A DNA stretch of 64,000 nt, from contig CM044307.1 of the NCBI GenBank assembly GCA_024291935.2, forward strand, positions 95,609,461 to 95,673,460, written 5' to 3'. Source of the stretch: Okapia johnstoni. Taxonomy: Eukaryota; Chordata; Mammalia; Artiodactyla; Giraffidae. Both the position numbers and the translations under genes were made by a program. This document shows, one piece after another, positions 11,311 through 22,462 of this stretch. Below the pieces are notes generated by a model. It searched no databases and was not told the DNA's origin. It saw nothing but the letters and a program-made list of their open reading frames with translations. Within the stretch, counting starts at the first letter, position 1, and each line of letters starts with the position of its first letter.

Positions 11311-11990
11311 TTAAAGGAGGGACTGAATTTAACCTCCTGTTATAAACAAAAAAAAAGACAAACTGTATAAGACATCTTTCAGTTACAACTGGCAGTGCAA
11401 GACCATGATCACTGGAAGAGAAGAAATAAGTGAAGTGGATCTGACAATCGCCTCAGAATTCTGTCAGGACAAACCATTGAGTAAGAAGAGGCTAACCAGA
11501 GCATACTATCTTGTTTAATAGAGGAAACAGAGGCTGATTTCATGGATGCTGAATCAGCTGGAAGTTGTAGCACATAATTCCAGAGAGAACAGAATTGCAA
11601 AGAAAAAAGTTTCAGAAATTCCCACATGCCAGCTCCTTTAACATGTATTTATAGATTATTCTATCAGTCATATGTGTCTAGAAAATCAGAACCAATAGGA
11701 AATAGATGATAGGTAGAAGGATGGAAGATAGGTAGATAAATAGACATTTTTAAGGAATTAAGAAATTGGCTCATGTGATTCTGGGGGCAGGCAAGTCTGA
11801 AACTCTCGGCAGTCTGGTAGGCTGGAAACTAAACCAGGAATTGATGCTACAGCTTTAAAGCAGAATTTATTTATCTCCAGAAAAACTTATTTTGCTCTTA
11901 CGATTTCCAATTAATTGGATGAGGCCCACCTACATTATCAATCTCTTTTACCTGAAGTCAACTAATTGTAAACATTAGCTGTGTGTGCTG
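11311..11990. other. Unassigned sequence
   Basis: Contains a GATA/TAGA-like simple stretch near 11703-11750 and otherwise nothing recognised. A minus-strand frame of 72 codons at 11409-11627 shows no domain. Confidence 0.45.
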
Positions 11991-12197
11991 TGTGTGTGCT
12001 TAGTGGCTCAATTGTGTCCAACTCTTGTGACCCCATAGACTGTAGCCTGCCAGGCTCCTCTCTCCATGGGATTCTCCAGGCAAGAATACTGGAGGGGGTA
12101 GCCACTTCCTACTCCAGGGGATTACAGGAGGACTACAGTCCATAGGGTGATAAAGAGTGGGACAGGAGGGAAGAGACTTTAGCAACCACCCACGCAC
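11991..12197. mobile_element. Bov-A SINE with an internal fold-back
   Basis: 11991-12118 is antisense Bov-A. 12120-12185 is sense and repeats the 3' third ('ctacagtccatagggtgata', 12133-12152). The two arms are partly complementary and can form a hairpin. Two abutting insertions or a local inversion are both possible. Confidence 0.75.
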
Positions 12198-12582
12198 AGT
12201 TTAACCAAGTTGACATAAAATTGACCATCACAACTACTAAAATACACATTCATTGGGTGAACGTCTACAAGATTGAGCAACCAGAAGTGATGTGAGTTGA
12301 TCCAGAGAGCACACAAGAAAGCACTAAAATTACAATCTACCAGAGAAAGAGACATGTATCCCTACTAACCATAGGTATTTAGTAGAGACCACAGAAAAAA
12401 CACCTAAGTAGTGGGACTAAATTGCTTACATAATAAAGACTACTTGAGATCTACCAAATAAATATTAACAGCAAACCTCAAAAGTAACAAACGGTACCAC
12501 TAGCAATTTAACTGCTTACTGTTAAAATTCAAAGCCCAAAAACAGAGTTATACTGTTAAAATTTTAAAAAATGCTAGCTTGG
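12198..12582. other. Unassigned A-rich sequence
   Basis: Nothing recognised. Confidence 0.45.
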
Positions 12583-12757
12583 CACTTCCCTGGCATTCCA
12601 GTGGTTAAGACCTTGTCTTCCAGTGCAGGGGATGTGGTTTACATCCCATGGGCCTTGCAGCCAAAACACTAAAACATAAAAAGAAACAGAACCAACAGTG
12701 TAACAAATTCAATAAAGACTTTAAAAATGGCCCACATCAAAAAATCTTTTTACTTTT
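12583..12757 (+). mobile_element. CHR-type SINE
   Basis: A tRNA-derived head ('ggcacttccctggcattcca') is followed by the typical tail segments 'caataaagactttaaaaatg' (12710-12729) and 'gcccacatcaaaaaa'. The same tail is seen at 60300-60330. Confidence 0.85.
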
Positions 12758-13720
12758 CTTTAAATAAAGCAATGCTAAACATAACAAGAAGCAAGAAAAT
12801 GATATGACAAGGAAAACTTGTCAATAAAACAGACCTAGAAAGAAGAGAGATAATAGCATTGACAGGAAAGAGCATTAAAATATCTATCCATGTAAAAGTG
12901 TTTAAAAGAAAACATGAATATACTACTGAAGAGGAAAATGGAAGTTATAAAAAGGAGTAAATGCACTTTCTATGGAAATGACAATATCAAAAGTGAAAAG
13001 TCACTGAGTGAGCTTGAGGGCAGATTAGATAAAGCAGAATGGAAGCTGGCCATACATTAAGGTAAAGAAATAGAAAATATCCATGATGAAGTAGAGTAGG
13101 GAAAAGATGAACAGATGATTGAGATTTAACCTACCACTTTCCTGTTAATTTAGTTTTTGTTTCATATGTATATCTTTGTTCCTTTTACTTGGAATTAATT
13201 AACAATATCTCAGAATTTCATCTAGAATGTTTACTTAATTTATATGTTTAGTAACTTCCAGATAACTTTTAGGTATTGTTTTCTAGAGCTAACTACTATA
13301 ATTAAAGGACAAAAAGTGTCAAGTATCAGACTCCATAGAAAACAAGTTTCAAACATATACTGTCAACTTTGTGTGCTTTAAATATAAAAACACAAGTAGG
13401 TTAAAAGTGAAATGTTGAAAAAATGTACCTAGTGATATACCCGACCACTAGGAACAGAAAAATATATCTTATCCCTTCCTCCTCCTATTAATTGCTTCTG
13501 TTTGCAAAATCTGAGCAGAATCTCCTTGCAGTAGAAAGAAATGTTCATAATGGTGGAGCAAAGAACCACCTGAGTCACAACAAAGAACTAGCGTTCCTTC
13601 ATATTGTAAAATGAATGACATAGCAAAGTTTGAGTGTAGAGAACTAGGAGCAGCAAAGGGTACTAGTAAGGTTGCTAATTTCCTCATTTAATGAAGCAAT
13701 GATGAGAAAAAATATACTTA
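12758..13720. other. Unassigned AT-rich sequence
   Basis: No repeat or gene recognised. The 72-codon minus frame at 13469-13687 has no recognisable motif. Confidence 0.45.
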
Positions 13721-13901
13721 AATTTTAGAATAAAAATATATTAAAAAGATTTGGAATAAAAATAGAGATTTAAGAATAAACAGAGATTTGTATTGGAGAT
13801 TGTCAAAATTCTATTTTAATTTTAGAATAAAAATATATTAAGAAGATTTGGAGTAAAAATATAGATTTAAGAATAAACAGAGATTTGGACTGGAGATTGT
13901 C
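13721..13901 (+). repeat. 84-bp direct repeat, two units
   Basis: Unit 1 is 13721-13804 and unit 2 is 13818-13901, separated by 13 bp. Both start 'aattttagaataaaaatata' and end 'ggagattgtc', with about six mismatches between them. Part of the unit, agaataaacagagat, appears a third time at 14437-14451 just after an L1 poly(A). Confidence 0.9.
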
Positions 13902-14103
13902 GTTAAGTGGCCCAATCTTGTCCGACTCTTTTTGCAATCCTGTGGACTGTAGTCTTCCAGGCTCCTCCATCCACGGGATTTCCCAGGCAGGAGTACTGGA
14001 GTGGGTTGCCATTTCCTTCTCGAGGGTATATTCCCAACCCAGGGATCCAACCCACATCTCCTGCCAAAGCACGAGGTTCTTTATGACAGAGCCACCAAGG
14101 TAT
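13899..14103 (-). mobile_element. Bov-tA SINE
   Basis: Antisense Bov-A body (13905-14020), then the antisense tRNA head ('gggatccaacccacatctcc', 14042-14061) ending near 'gagccaccaaggta'. It abuts an L1 3' end on its right. Confidence 0.85.
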
Positions 14104-14436
14104 TATGCTAAATGTCAGACAGAGAAAGACAAATACTGTATGATATCACTTTCTACACAGAATCTAAAAACTACAGCAAACCAGAGAATATAACAAGAAA
14201 GAAGCAGTCTCATTGATATAGAGAACAAATTAGTAGTTACCAGTGGGGAGAGGGGATGTGGCAGGAGAAATATAGGGGTAGTGATTAAGAGGTCAGATTA
14301 TAAAGCATAAAATAAGCCACAGCATATATTGTACAACACAAGTAATAGAGCCAGCATTTTATAATACTACAAATGGAGTATAACCTTCAAAATGTGAATC
14401 ACTATATTCTATACCTGTAACATTAAAAAAAAAAAA
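14104..14436 (+). mobile_element. L1 3' UTR (artiodactyl ART2-like) with poly(A)
   Basis: A sense L1 3' end with 'actgtatgatatcacttt' near 14135 and 'ttagtagttaccagtgggga' (14230-14249), ending in a 13-A run (14425-14437). The 15-bp agaataaacagagat occurs at 13870-13884 and again at 14437-14451. It may be the target duplication, with the Bov-tA inside. Confidence 0.75.
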
Positions 14437-14451
14437 AGAATAAACAGAGAT

Positions 14452-14926
14452 AAACATTAGAAAAAAATTTCAACTTAGTATCATCGAAAATAAAACTTGG
14501 GGAAGTATACAGATGTACAACCTCGTGTAGGGAAACCACTTTCCAAATCTTCCAAAGTTTAGAGAGTGATGACCTAAAATTCAAGTAAATGCATTTTAAT
14601 TAGATTTGTTGCAATAGTCATAGAAACTAAAAACAAACAAAACATTAAAGGAGACGACTTCTGAAGATTAGGACTTAAAGTGGAGGAGGGGTAATGAGAA
14701 ATACTTAGTCATCTGATAACTGTATTATTTGCCTTGTACTTTCATCATGGGCCTTGTGCCAAAGGTATTACTGAAGCTGTATGGGGCAAACTACTATGTT
14801 TAGGAAGCCAAACTGGCTAACATGTCTAGGAGAAAGACATGGCTAACTACAGAGTTCCCTGTGGAGGCTGTGGTGACAGAATCTCTCAGAATCCCTGACA
14901 AAAATCAGGAAGACTAAGGAAACCTA
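14452..14926. other. Unassigned sequence
   Basis: No gene or young repeat recognised. Confidence 0.45.
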
Positions 14927-15129
14927 GGGCTTCCCTGGTGGCTCAGACCGTAAAGAATCTGCCTGTAGTGTGGAAGACGTGGGTTTGATCCCTGGGTTGG
15001 GAGGATCCCCTGGAGGAGGGCACGGCAACCCACTCTATATTCTTGCCTGGAAAATCCCCATGGACAGAGGAGCCTGGGGGGCTACAATCCATAGGCTCAC
15101 AAAATCGAATACAACTGAGGCGACATAGT

Positions 15130-15130
<1 letters not shown>
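14927..15130 (+). mobile_element. Bov-tA SINE
   Basis: Complete head ('gggcttccctggtggctcag', 14927-14946) with a B-box-like 'gggtttgatccctggg' and Bov-A body. Its 3' end, 'gcgacatagtgcacaca', runs straight into a CA microsatellite. Confidence 0.95.

Positions 15131-15178
<48 letters not shown>
15131..15178. repeat. (CA)24 microsatellite grown from a SINE 3' end
   Basis: 48 bp of uninterrupted CA directly at the Bov-tA terminus, whose normal end is 'agcacaca'. The CGCA that follows breaks the array. Confidence 0.97.
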
Positions 15179-15180
<2 letters not shown>

Positions 15181-15464
15181 TAAGGAACCCTACATGGTAA
15201 AGCCACTCACCATACATACACATGAAGTTAAAATGGCCAAATCCTCAATTACCATCTCCTAGAAAAACAGAATGTCATTCTTAAAAGGAACCTAGGAAAC
15301 TATTCCATAGGCCTCACAGATTTATTCTGTTTTCATCCTTCCGTGGTGTATAGTACAGCCTCTATTTAAAGCACTGAAGTATCTCTTTTCATTATATTTA
15401 TCATAAATATGCCCAACAAATGACTAAGCAGAAGGTAAAGTCAATAAATACAGTGACATAAATA

Positions 15465-15605
15465 ACTTGGATTCAAAATCGTAAGATCTATTCTTGGCTT
15501 CTTTACCAACATGTTTGATGTTCATTGGCAAGTTACTTAACCTCCTTGTACTTCAGTAAAAGTGAAGACAAAAAGCAAATCCACAGACATATTGTGAGAT
15601 TCTAT
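15465..15605 (+). mobile_element. MIR SINE
   Basis: The conserved core 'ggcaagttacttaacctcct' (15528-15547) is followed by 'tgtacttcagtaaaagtgaa', matching MIR 'ctcagtttcctcatctgtaaa' loosely. Confidence 0.75.
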
Positions 15606-16857
15606 GACTAATGGTGCTAATTATTTCAGAATGAGTCAATATCCATGTGCAACTACCAAACAATAGGCATTATAAGAGAGTCCTCACACAGGAGCACAAA
15701 TAACCTTCATATACTAACAATTCTAAATGATTCCTATTAGATGTTTAAGTATTAATATATAGGCTTTCTCTTTCCAGTAAAATGTATCCAGACACAAGCT
15801 AGCCTGTTGCCAAGTCATTTTCAACAGAGTTGCAAGATGTAAAATTTCTCCTATTGGGCATATATATAGAGCCCTTGAGGGTACCTCCATCCATACAAAA
15901 ATGCCTCTTCTTCTACATTGCTTAATGTTCTCAGTGACTGAATGGAGCTGCCAATTGAATGGTAATTATTTAGGACTTCTGGAAGAAAATTTCATTTTGT
16001 ATCAGTGGTTTAATAAATTCATCATTATGAGTCCATAGACTATGTCCAGCTCTGCTTTCAAATCTTATTGTCATGATTATTATATCATGCCCTGGGGGTA
16101 ACCCTTAGATAATGGGATACGAGAATCAGTGGATTAAAGTGGAGTAAGATCAGAGACTGGAACATTCTGGGAAGATCCTATATTATTTTGTGGAGAGCGT
16201 GTCCTCAACAGTGCACACTTTATTGGCTTTTTCTTTTTCCCATGTCCATCTCATGACTTATTTCTGCTTACAGGAAACATCTTCTATATAAACTATACAC
16301 AACCAAGTTTTTCACTCATGCTGCAGTTTAGGAGAAATTAAATTGAAAGATCTATACCCATTGCATAGCTGCCTCTCACCTATCTTAGGATTTCACTCCG
16401 ACTATTCTCGATTCTTACCCTTTTAGATCATCAGAATTTTTTCTCTTTTATTTTTGAAAAATTATCATATATACATACTGTAACATCTCCTCTCACAGCA
16501 ATGAAGTTTCTTTTGATACATTGTTTCTCCAACTAGTATGATATTTTCCTCTATTCCGCTTCTCTGCAAAACAGCTAAAATGATTCACCATTGCTCTATA
16601 TTACCAGTGCTTCATTTTCATTTCAAATAGGTTTTCTTCCCCACTACTCTATCCACATTTCCTTCTACCACCAAAGAGCTCTCCAATGGTCAATAGCTAT
16701 TCATTATCTCATAGGACCAGCATTTGACAGAACTGACCAATCCTATTTGAAATATTTCTTCCTCTGACCTCTGGGACAACACATATTCAAAAACACATCG
16801 TTTTTTTCCCTTCATTTTCTCCTCTTTTTGAGCTCTTTTCCTAGATGACTATTTATA
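15606..16857. other. Repeat-poor sequence
   Basis: About 1.25 kb with no recognised repeat, coding frame or RNA gene. It becomes pyrimidine-rich toward 16400-16850. Confidence 0.5.
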
Positions 16858-17702
16858 TATTTTTTCAATTTTTAATTAACGTATTTATTTTAATTGGAGG
16901 CTAATTACTTTACCATATTGTAGTGGTTTTTGCCATACGTTGACATGAGTCCGCCACAGGTGTACATATGTTCCCCATCCTGAACCCCCCTCCCACCTCC
17001 CTCCCCACCCTGCCCCTCAGGGTCATCCCAGTGCACTGGTCCTGAGCACCCTGTCTCATGCATTGAACCAGGACTGGCGATCTATTTCACATATGGTAAT
17101 ATACATATTTCAATGCTATTCTCTCAAATCATCCTACCCTCACCTTCTCCCACAGAGTGCAAAAGTCTGTTCTTTACATCTGTGTCTCTTTTGCTGTCTC
17201 ACATATAGGGTCATCATTACCATCTTTCTAAATTCCATATGTATGCGTTAGTATACTGTATTGGTGTTTTTCTTTCTGACTTACTTCACTCAGAATAATA
17301 GGCTCCAATTTCAGCCACCTCATTAGAACTGATTCAAGTGCATTCTTTTTAATAGCTGAGTAATATTCCATTGTGTATATGTACCACAGCTTTCTTATCC
17401 ATTCATCTGCTGATGGACATCTAGGTTGCTTCCATGTCCTGGCTATTGTAAACAGTGCTGCGATGAACATTGGGGTACACGTGTCTCTTTCAATTCTGGT
17501 TTCCTCAGTGCGTATGCCCAGCAGTGGGATTGCTGGGTCGTATGGCAGTTCTATTTCCAGTTTTTTAAGGAATCTCCACACTGTTCTCCATAGTGGCTGT
17601 ACTAGTTTGCATTCCCACCGACAGTGTAAGAGGGTTCCCTTTTCTCCACACCCTCTCCAGTGTTTATTGTTTGCAGACTTTTTGATAGCAGCCATTCTGA
17701 TA
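16858..17702 (-). mobile_element. L1 LINE, antisense 3' part (ruminant L1)
   Basis: The 3' UTR lies at the left (16858-17230), including the C-rich stretch 'ccctcccacctccctcccca' (16988-17007) typical of bovine L1. It is followed by the end of ORF2. The element is 5'-truncated at about 17702. It is among the youngest L1 pieces here, judging by its clean coding remnant. Confidence 0.92.
17228..17702 (-). pseudogene. L1 ORF2 C-terminal fragment
   Basis: The minus strand reads the conserved C-terminus of the L1 ORF2 protein: [20 protein letters not shown], then [32 protein letters not shown] and [14 protein letters not shown]. This lies downstream of the reverse transcriptase core, in the cysteine-rich C-terminal region. 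In the family the full protein has endonuclease and RT domains, about 1270 residues; only about the last 160 remain here. The apparent start methionine (17776) lies in non-L1 flank, so the open frame is a chimera. It is non-functional by truncation. Confidence 0.9.
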
Positions 17703-18489
17703 TATTTTTTTTTTACTTTTGAAGTTTGGAGAGCTCCAGAGTTCAATCTTTGGACCTCATCATTTGTAACTGCCATACTTCTATTGGTGACTTAATCCTG
17801 TTCTATGCCTTTATCTATCATTAATAAATTGATGTCTTGCAATATTTTACCAGCCCCAACCGTCCTCTGAACTAATACTATCACTTGGTCTTTGAACAAG
17901 CATTAATAGTGGGTGTCTGAACTCCAGCCACACTGACTTCTCTACAAGTAGCTGAGCATGTCAGCTCTGGGCATCTGTATTTCTTCTCTCTGCCTGGAAT
18001 GCTCTCCTCCTATCCTCCTTATATCCTGGGAAGTTTTGCTTACCTTGCTTAAATTGCTCTACAATTTCACTTCATTTAAGAGAGCTCTCCCTAGTCATCC
18101 TAAAATATGACACCCAACAGCATCACTTCTATTTGCCCTGTCCTCACATTTATCAATAAATGTGGTGTGTATTTTTCAGGTGAAGATTTCCTCCCTGACT
18201 GAATGTCAGGAGACTTTTGTGAGTAAAAAGAGCACTGGTTTTGGAATCATATAATCCTTAATCTTTGACCTACAGCTTATCTGAGATGCTATCTTACACA
18301 AGATCCTTTGTTCTATCTCAAATTTAGAATGAAGATGGCGATATATAGTCTGTTCAAACAGTATTCGGACTGATATCTTAGTCATTATAGAAAGTACCAA
18401 AAAAAGTAAAAAATTCAAATCATCTAATTGGATTTTTGAAGGGTAAAGACAACACTTAGCAATTAAACAACAACAACGAATTGGCATCT
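17703..18489. other. Unassigned sequence
   Basis: No recognised repeat. A 99-codon minus-strand frame at 18206-18505 has no recognisable domain and is probably chance. Confidence 0.4.
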
Positions 18490-19790
18490 GGCTTATTAGT
18501 TTCAACAGTACAACATAGTGATTTGAGATATATGTGTGTATATATATATACGATCACTGTAATAAGTCTGGTTAATATCATTACCATACAATTACAGAAT
18601 TTTTTTCTTGTGATTAGAACTTTTAAGATTTATTTTCTTAGCAACTTTCAAATATGTGTGCAGTATTAACTAGAGTTGTCATGCTGCACATTACAAACTC
18701 TTGACATTTATTTTATAACTAGAATTTTGTACCTTCTTTCTCCTTCCACCCAGTTTGCCCACCCTCAGCTGCCATGTCTATTAGCCACTAATCTCTTCTC
18801 TGTATTTATGAGCTTGGTTTTGAGGTTTTTGTTGTTCTTTTTTTTTTATTCCACATATAAGTGAGATTATACAGCATCTGTCTTTGTTACCCTTAAGATC
18901 CATCCTTGTCACTGCAAATGGCAATATTTCATTTTTTCATGGCTGAATAATACTTTATTGTAAATGTAGCACATTTTCTTTATTCATTCATCTGTCAATG
19001 GACACTTGATTATTTTCAGGGTGGCATGTATCTTTTGAGTTACTTTTTTGTTTGTTTATTTTCTTCAGATAAATCCCCTGAAGTGGAATTTCTGGGACAT
19101 ATGGTACTTCAGTTTTTAGTTTTTCGAGGAAACTTCATATTATTTTCCATAGTGATTGTACCAGTTTACATTTTTACCAACAGTGTACAAGGGTTTCATT
19201 CTCTCCACATCCTTGCCGATATATTATTTCTTACCTTTTTGGTGAAAGCCTTTGTGACAGGTGTGAGAAGATACCTCATTGTGGTTTCATTTGCACTTCC
19301 CTGATGATGACCATCCTTTTGTGCCTGTTGCTCATCTGTTTTGTCTTCTTTGGAAACACATCCATTCAATTCTTTGGACCATTTTTTCATGGAGTAGTTT
19401 GGTCTTTCAGATTTTAAGGTTTATGAGTTTTTTAAAAAAATATGTTTTACATTTTAACTCCGTGTCCGATATATGATTTGCAAGTGTTTTCTTCCCTTCA
19501 GTAGGTTGCCTTTTTATTTGTTAACAGTTTCCTTTGATAGGCAGAAGCTTTTAAGTTTAATGAAGTCCCACTTGTTTAGTTTTGCTTTGGGTTTCAAAAT
19601 TCAAAAAATCATCCACCAAGACCAATGTCAAGGAGTTTACCATGCAGGTTTTCATTTAGGAGTCTTACGATTTCATCCACTGGGTTGTTTTATGGTTAAT
19701 TTTTTTACTTTCAACTCCTCCAGCCACTCTCCTTTGACAATACAAATTTTTAAAACTCTAAGCCAATCTCTATTTATTTCAATGGCTTCA
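18490..19790 (-). mobile_element. Older L1 LINE, antisense 3' part
   Basis: Antisense L1: a 3' UTR-like region (18490-18860), then the antisense of the ORF2 end. Examples are 'ttattccacatataagtgag' (18847-18866), 'tggctgaataatactttatt', 'tctgtcaatggacacttgat', and a 'ttgtgacaggtgtgagaaga' segment (19251-19270). It extends further 5' into L1 than the 16.8-kb copy but is more decayed, with stops in all frames. The two L1s are separate insertions of different ages. Confidence 0.85.
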
Positions 19791-19838
19791 AAATGTATCT
19801 CTTAAGAAAAGTCCATCAGATTCTCTTAAGTCATTCAT

Positions 19839-21203
19839 TTCAGTTCAGTTCAGTTGCTCAATCGTGTCCGACTTTTTGCGACCCCATGAACCGGAGCACG
19901 TCAGGCCTCCCTGTCCATCACCAACACCCAGAGTCCACCCAAACCCATGTCCATCGAGTCGGTGATGCCATCCAGCTACCTCATCCTCTGTCGTCCCCTT
20001 CTCCTCCTGCCCCTAATCCGTCCCAGCAACAGAGTCTTTTCAAATGAGTCAGCTCTTCACATCAGGTGGCCAAAGTATTCAGCTTCAGCTTCAGCTTCAG
20101 TATCAGTCCTTCCAATGAACACTCAGGACCAATCTCCTTTAGGATGGACTGGTTGGATCTCCTTGCAGTCCAAGGGACTCTCAAGAGTCTTCTCCAACAC
20201 CATAGTTCAAAAGCATCAATTCTTCGGCGCTCAGCTTTCTTCACCATCCAGCTCTCACATCCATACATGACCACTGGAAAAACCATAGCCTTGACTAGAT
20301 GGACTTTTGTTGACAAAGTAATGTCTCTGCTTTTTAATATGCTATCTAGGTTGGTCATAACTTTACTTCCAAGGAGTAAGCGTCTTTTAATTTCATGGCT
20401 GCAGTCACCATCAGCAGTGATTTTGGAGCCCAGAAAAATAAAGTCTGACACTGTTTCCCCATCTATTTCCCATGAAGTGATGGGACCAGATGCCATGATC
20501 TTAGTTTTCTGAATGTTGAGCTTTCAGCCAACTTTTTCACTCTTCTCTTTCACTTTCATCAAGAGGCTCTTTAGTTCTTCTTCACTTTCTGCCATAAGGG
20601 TGGTGTCATCCGCATATCTGAGGTTATTGACATTTCTCCTGGCAATCTTGATTCCAGCTTGTGCTTCTTCCAGCCCAGCATTTCTCATGATGTACTCTGC
20701 ATATAAGTTAAATAAGCAGGGTGACAATATACACCTTGACATACTCCTTTTCCTATTTGAAACCAGTCTGTTGTTCCATGTCCAGTTCCAACTGTTGCTT
20801 CCTGACCTGCATACAGGTTTGTCAGGAGACAGGTCAGATGGTCTGGTATTCCCATGTTTTGCAGAATTTTCCACAGTTTATTGTAATCCACACAGTCAAA
20901 GGCTTTGGCATAGTCAATAAAGCAGAAATAGATGATTTTCTGGAACTCTCTTGTTTTTTTGATGATCCAGCGGATATTGGTAATTTGATCTCCGGTTTCT
21001 CTGCCTTTTCTAAAACCAGCTTGAACATCTAGAAGTTCACGGTTCACGTATTGCTGAAGCCTGGCTTGGAGAATTTTGTGCATTACTTTACTAGCATGTT
21101 AGATGAGGACAATTGTGCGATAGTTTGAACATTCTTTGGCATTGCCTTTCTTTGGGATTGGAAAGAAAACTGACCTTTTCCAGTCCTGTGGCCACTGCTG
21201 AGT
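19839..21203 (-). mobile_element. BovB LINE, 5'-truncated, antisense
   Basis: The 3' tail 'ttcagttcagttcagttgct' (19839-19858) is at the left. The copy runs through the RT domain to the antisense of 'ctcagcagtggccacaggac' at the right end. About 1.37 kb. It ends next to a TA-rich stretch (21204-21236), so no clear target duplication is seen. Confidence 0.95.
20524..21083 (-). pseudogene. BovB reverse transcriptase fragment (frameshifted)
   Basis: In the minus direction, 21083-20685 reads the RT fingers and palm start (VQAGFRKGRE, then FIDYAKAFDCVDYNKLWK, which holds the motif A aspartate). It then loses frame near 20745. The next frame, 20874-20524, reads NNLRYADDTTLMAESEEEL, with the YADD catalytic box. 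A small deletion between motif B and the YADD box joins them out of frame. In BovB the intact protein is a single endonuclease-RT polyprotein that reverse-transcribes its own RNA at a nicked target. This copy cannot make it. Confidence 0.9.
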
Positions 21204-21240
21204 ATATTTTATATATATATATATATATATATGTATATCT
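21204..21240. repeat. TA-rich simple repeat
   Basis: A short TA run (about 21209-21232) at the 5' boundary of the BovB. Confidence 0.9.
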
Positions 21241-21344
21241 CCAATATTACATACTTAAAAGTTGATAAGACAGTAGATCTTAAGTGTTCTCACATTTTAC
21301 ACCCTAAACTAACATGATATTATACCCCAGTACAACTAGGGTTG

Positions 21345-21630
21345 GGGAGAACAAAATGGCAGAGAAAAGACAAATTTGCTCCCTCTCTTTAAGCTGGGAC
21401 ATCGTCTTCTCTGCCCTCAGACTTTGGCTCCCCTAGCTCTTAGGCCTTCAGGTTTGACCTAGAATTATATCACCAGCTTTCCTGGATTTCGAGGTAGCAG
21501 AAGGCAGATAGTGGTAATTCTTAGCCTTCATAATCAGGTAAGCCAAACCTTGGTAATATGTCTCTTTTTATATATCTATTTATTTATTTTATTTCTCTGG
21601 AGAACCTTGACTAATATGGATTTTGGCACT
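21345..21630 (+). mobile_element. Old LTR-like repeat (family uncertain)
   Basis: The combination 'ctccctctctttaagctggg' (21380-21399), a 'ccttcataatcaggtaagcc' segment, and 'atttctctggagaaccttga' (21592-21611) resembles a common old mammalian LTR of the MaLR type. Identification is from memory only. Confidence 0.35.
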
Positions 21631-22030
21631 CAAAACAATACTATATGAACAAAATTTTACAATTAAGCTCAGAGACTCCAAGAGGCTATTTCCTACTTTT
21701 CATTTTCTTTCCTATCCCTCAACAATATGCACTTAAACTCACTTAAAATTTTGGGTTATACTGGACTCTGTTTTTTACACTATACAGAGAATGTTATGCT
21801 GAATTAAAATATAAACACATCTTGTGGCAGTGCCATAATTTCTCTTTCAAGTACTAGGGGACTTATCATTTACAATTAATCCACACCTTTAACTACAAAA
21901 ACACTCCGTGTCTGGGAATGTGTACAAGGCTCCTTTGATAGCTATTAAGCAAAAGACTTGTTATTAAAACCCATATTACCTTACATCAATGCTGCTTGAA
22001 GAAAGGAGACATTATCAGTTGTATGGTGGT

Positions 22031-22242
22031 CAATATGTTTAGTCATGTCTGACTCTTTGCAACCCCACAGACTGTAGCCTGCCAGGCTCCTCAATCCATG
22101 GGATTTTCCAGACGAGAATATTGGAAAGGGTTTCCATTTCCTTCTCCAGAAGATCTTCCCGACCCAGCGATCAAACCTGCATCTCTCATGTCTCCTGCAT
22201 TGCAGGCAGACTCTTTATCCACTGAGCCATCAGGGAAGCCCT
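22031..22242 (-). mobile_element. Bov-tA SINE
   Basis: Antisense body then antisense tRNA head. Ends 'gccatcagggaagccctagg' (22227-22246). The antisense B-box region 'gcgatcaaacctgcat' is mutated. Confidence 0.92.
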
Positions 22243-22344
22243 AGGGCATCGATAAATCCTATTTTCTGATTCAACTGACAGGACACAATTCAAATGACAT
22301 AGTTCCAGTCTAAAATAGATAGACATTTATAACTTTTTTCTGTA

Positions 22345-22462
22345 TTATTATTTTTTTTTTTCTGTTTTTTGGCCATGCTGCATGGCATATGAGAAAATAG
22401 TTCCCCAATCAGGGATCAAATCATGTCACCTGCAGTCTTAGTCTTTGACTTCAAGGTAGTCT
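22345..22462 (-). mobile_element. CHR-type SINE, antisense
   Basis: Poly(T) (22351-22360), then 'ttggccatgctgcatggcat' (22369-22388) and 'ccccaatcagggatcaaatc' (22413-22432). This is the reverse of the CHR pattern seen at 8190. Confidence 0.75.

Noticed and set aside
21345..21630. Recent endogenous retrovirus LTR
   Set aside because: No gag, pol or env coding sequence, no primer-binding site and no paired LTR were found. At best it is an old solitary LTR-like repeat.
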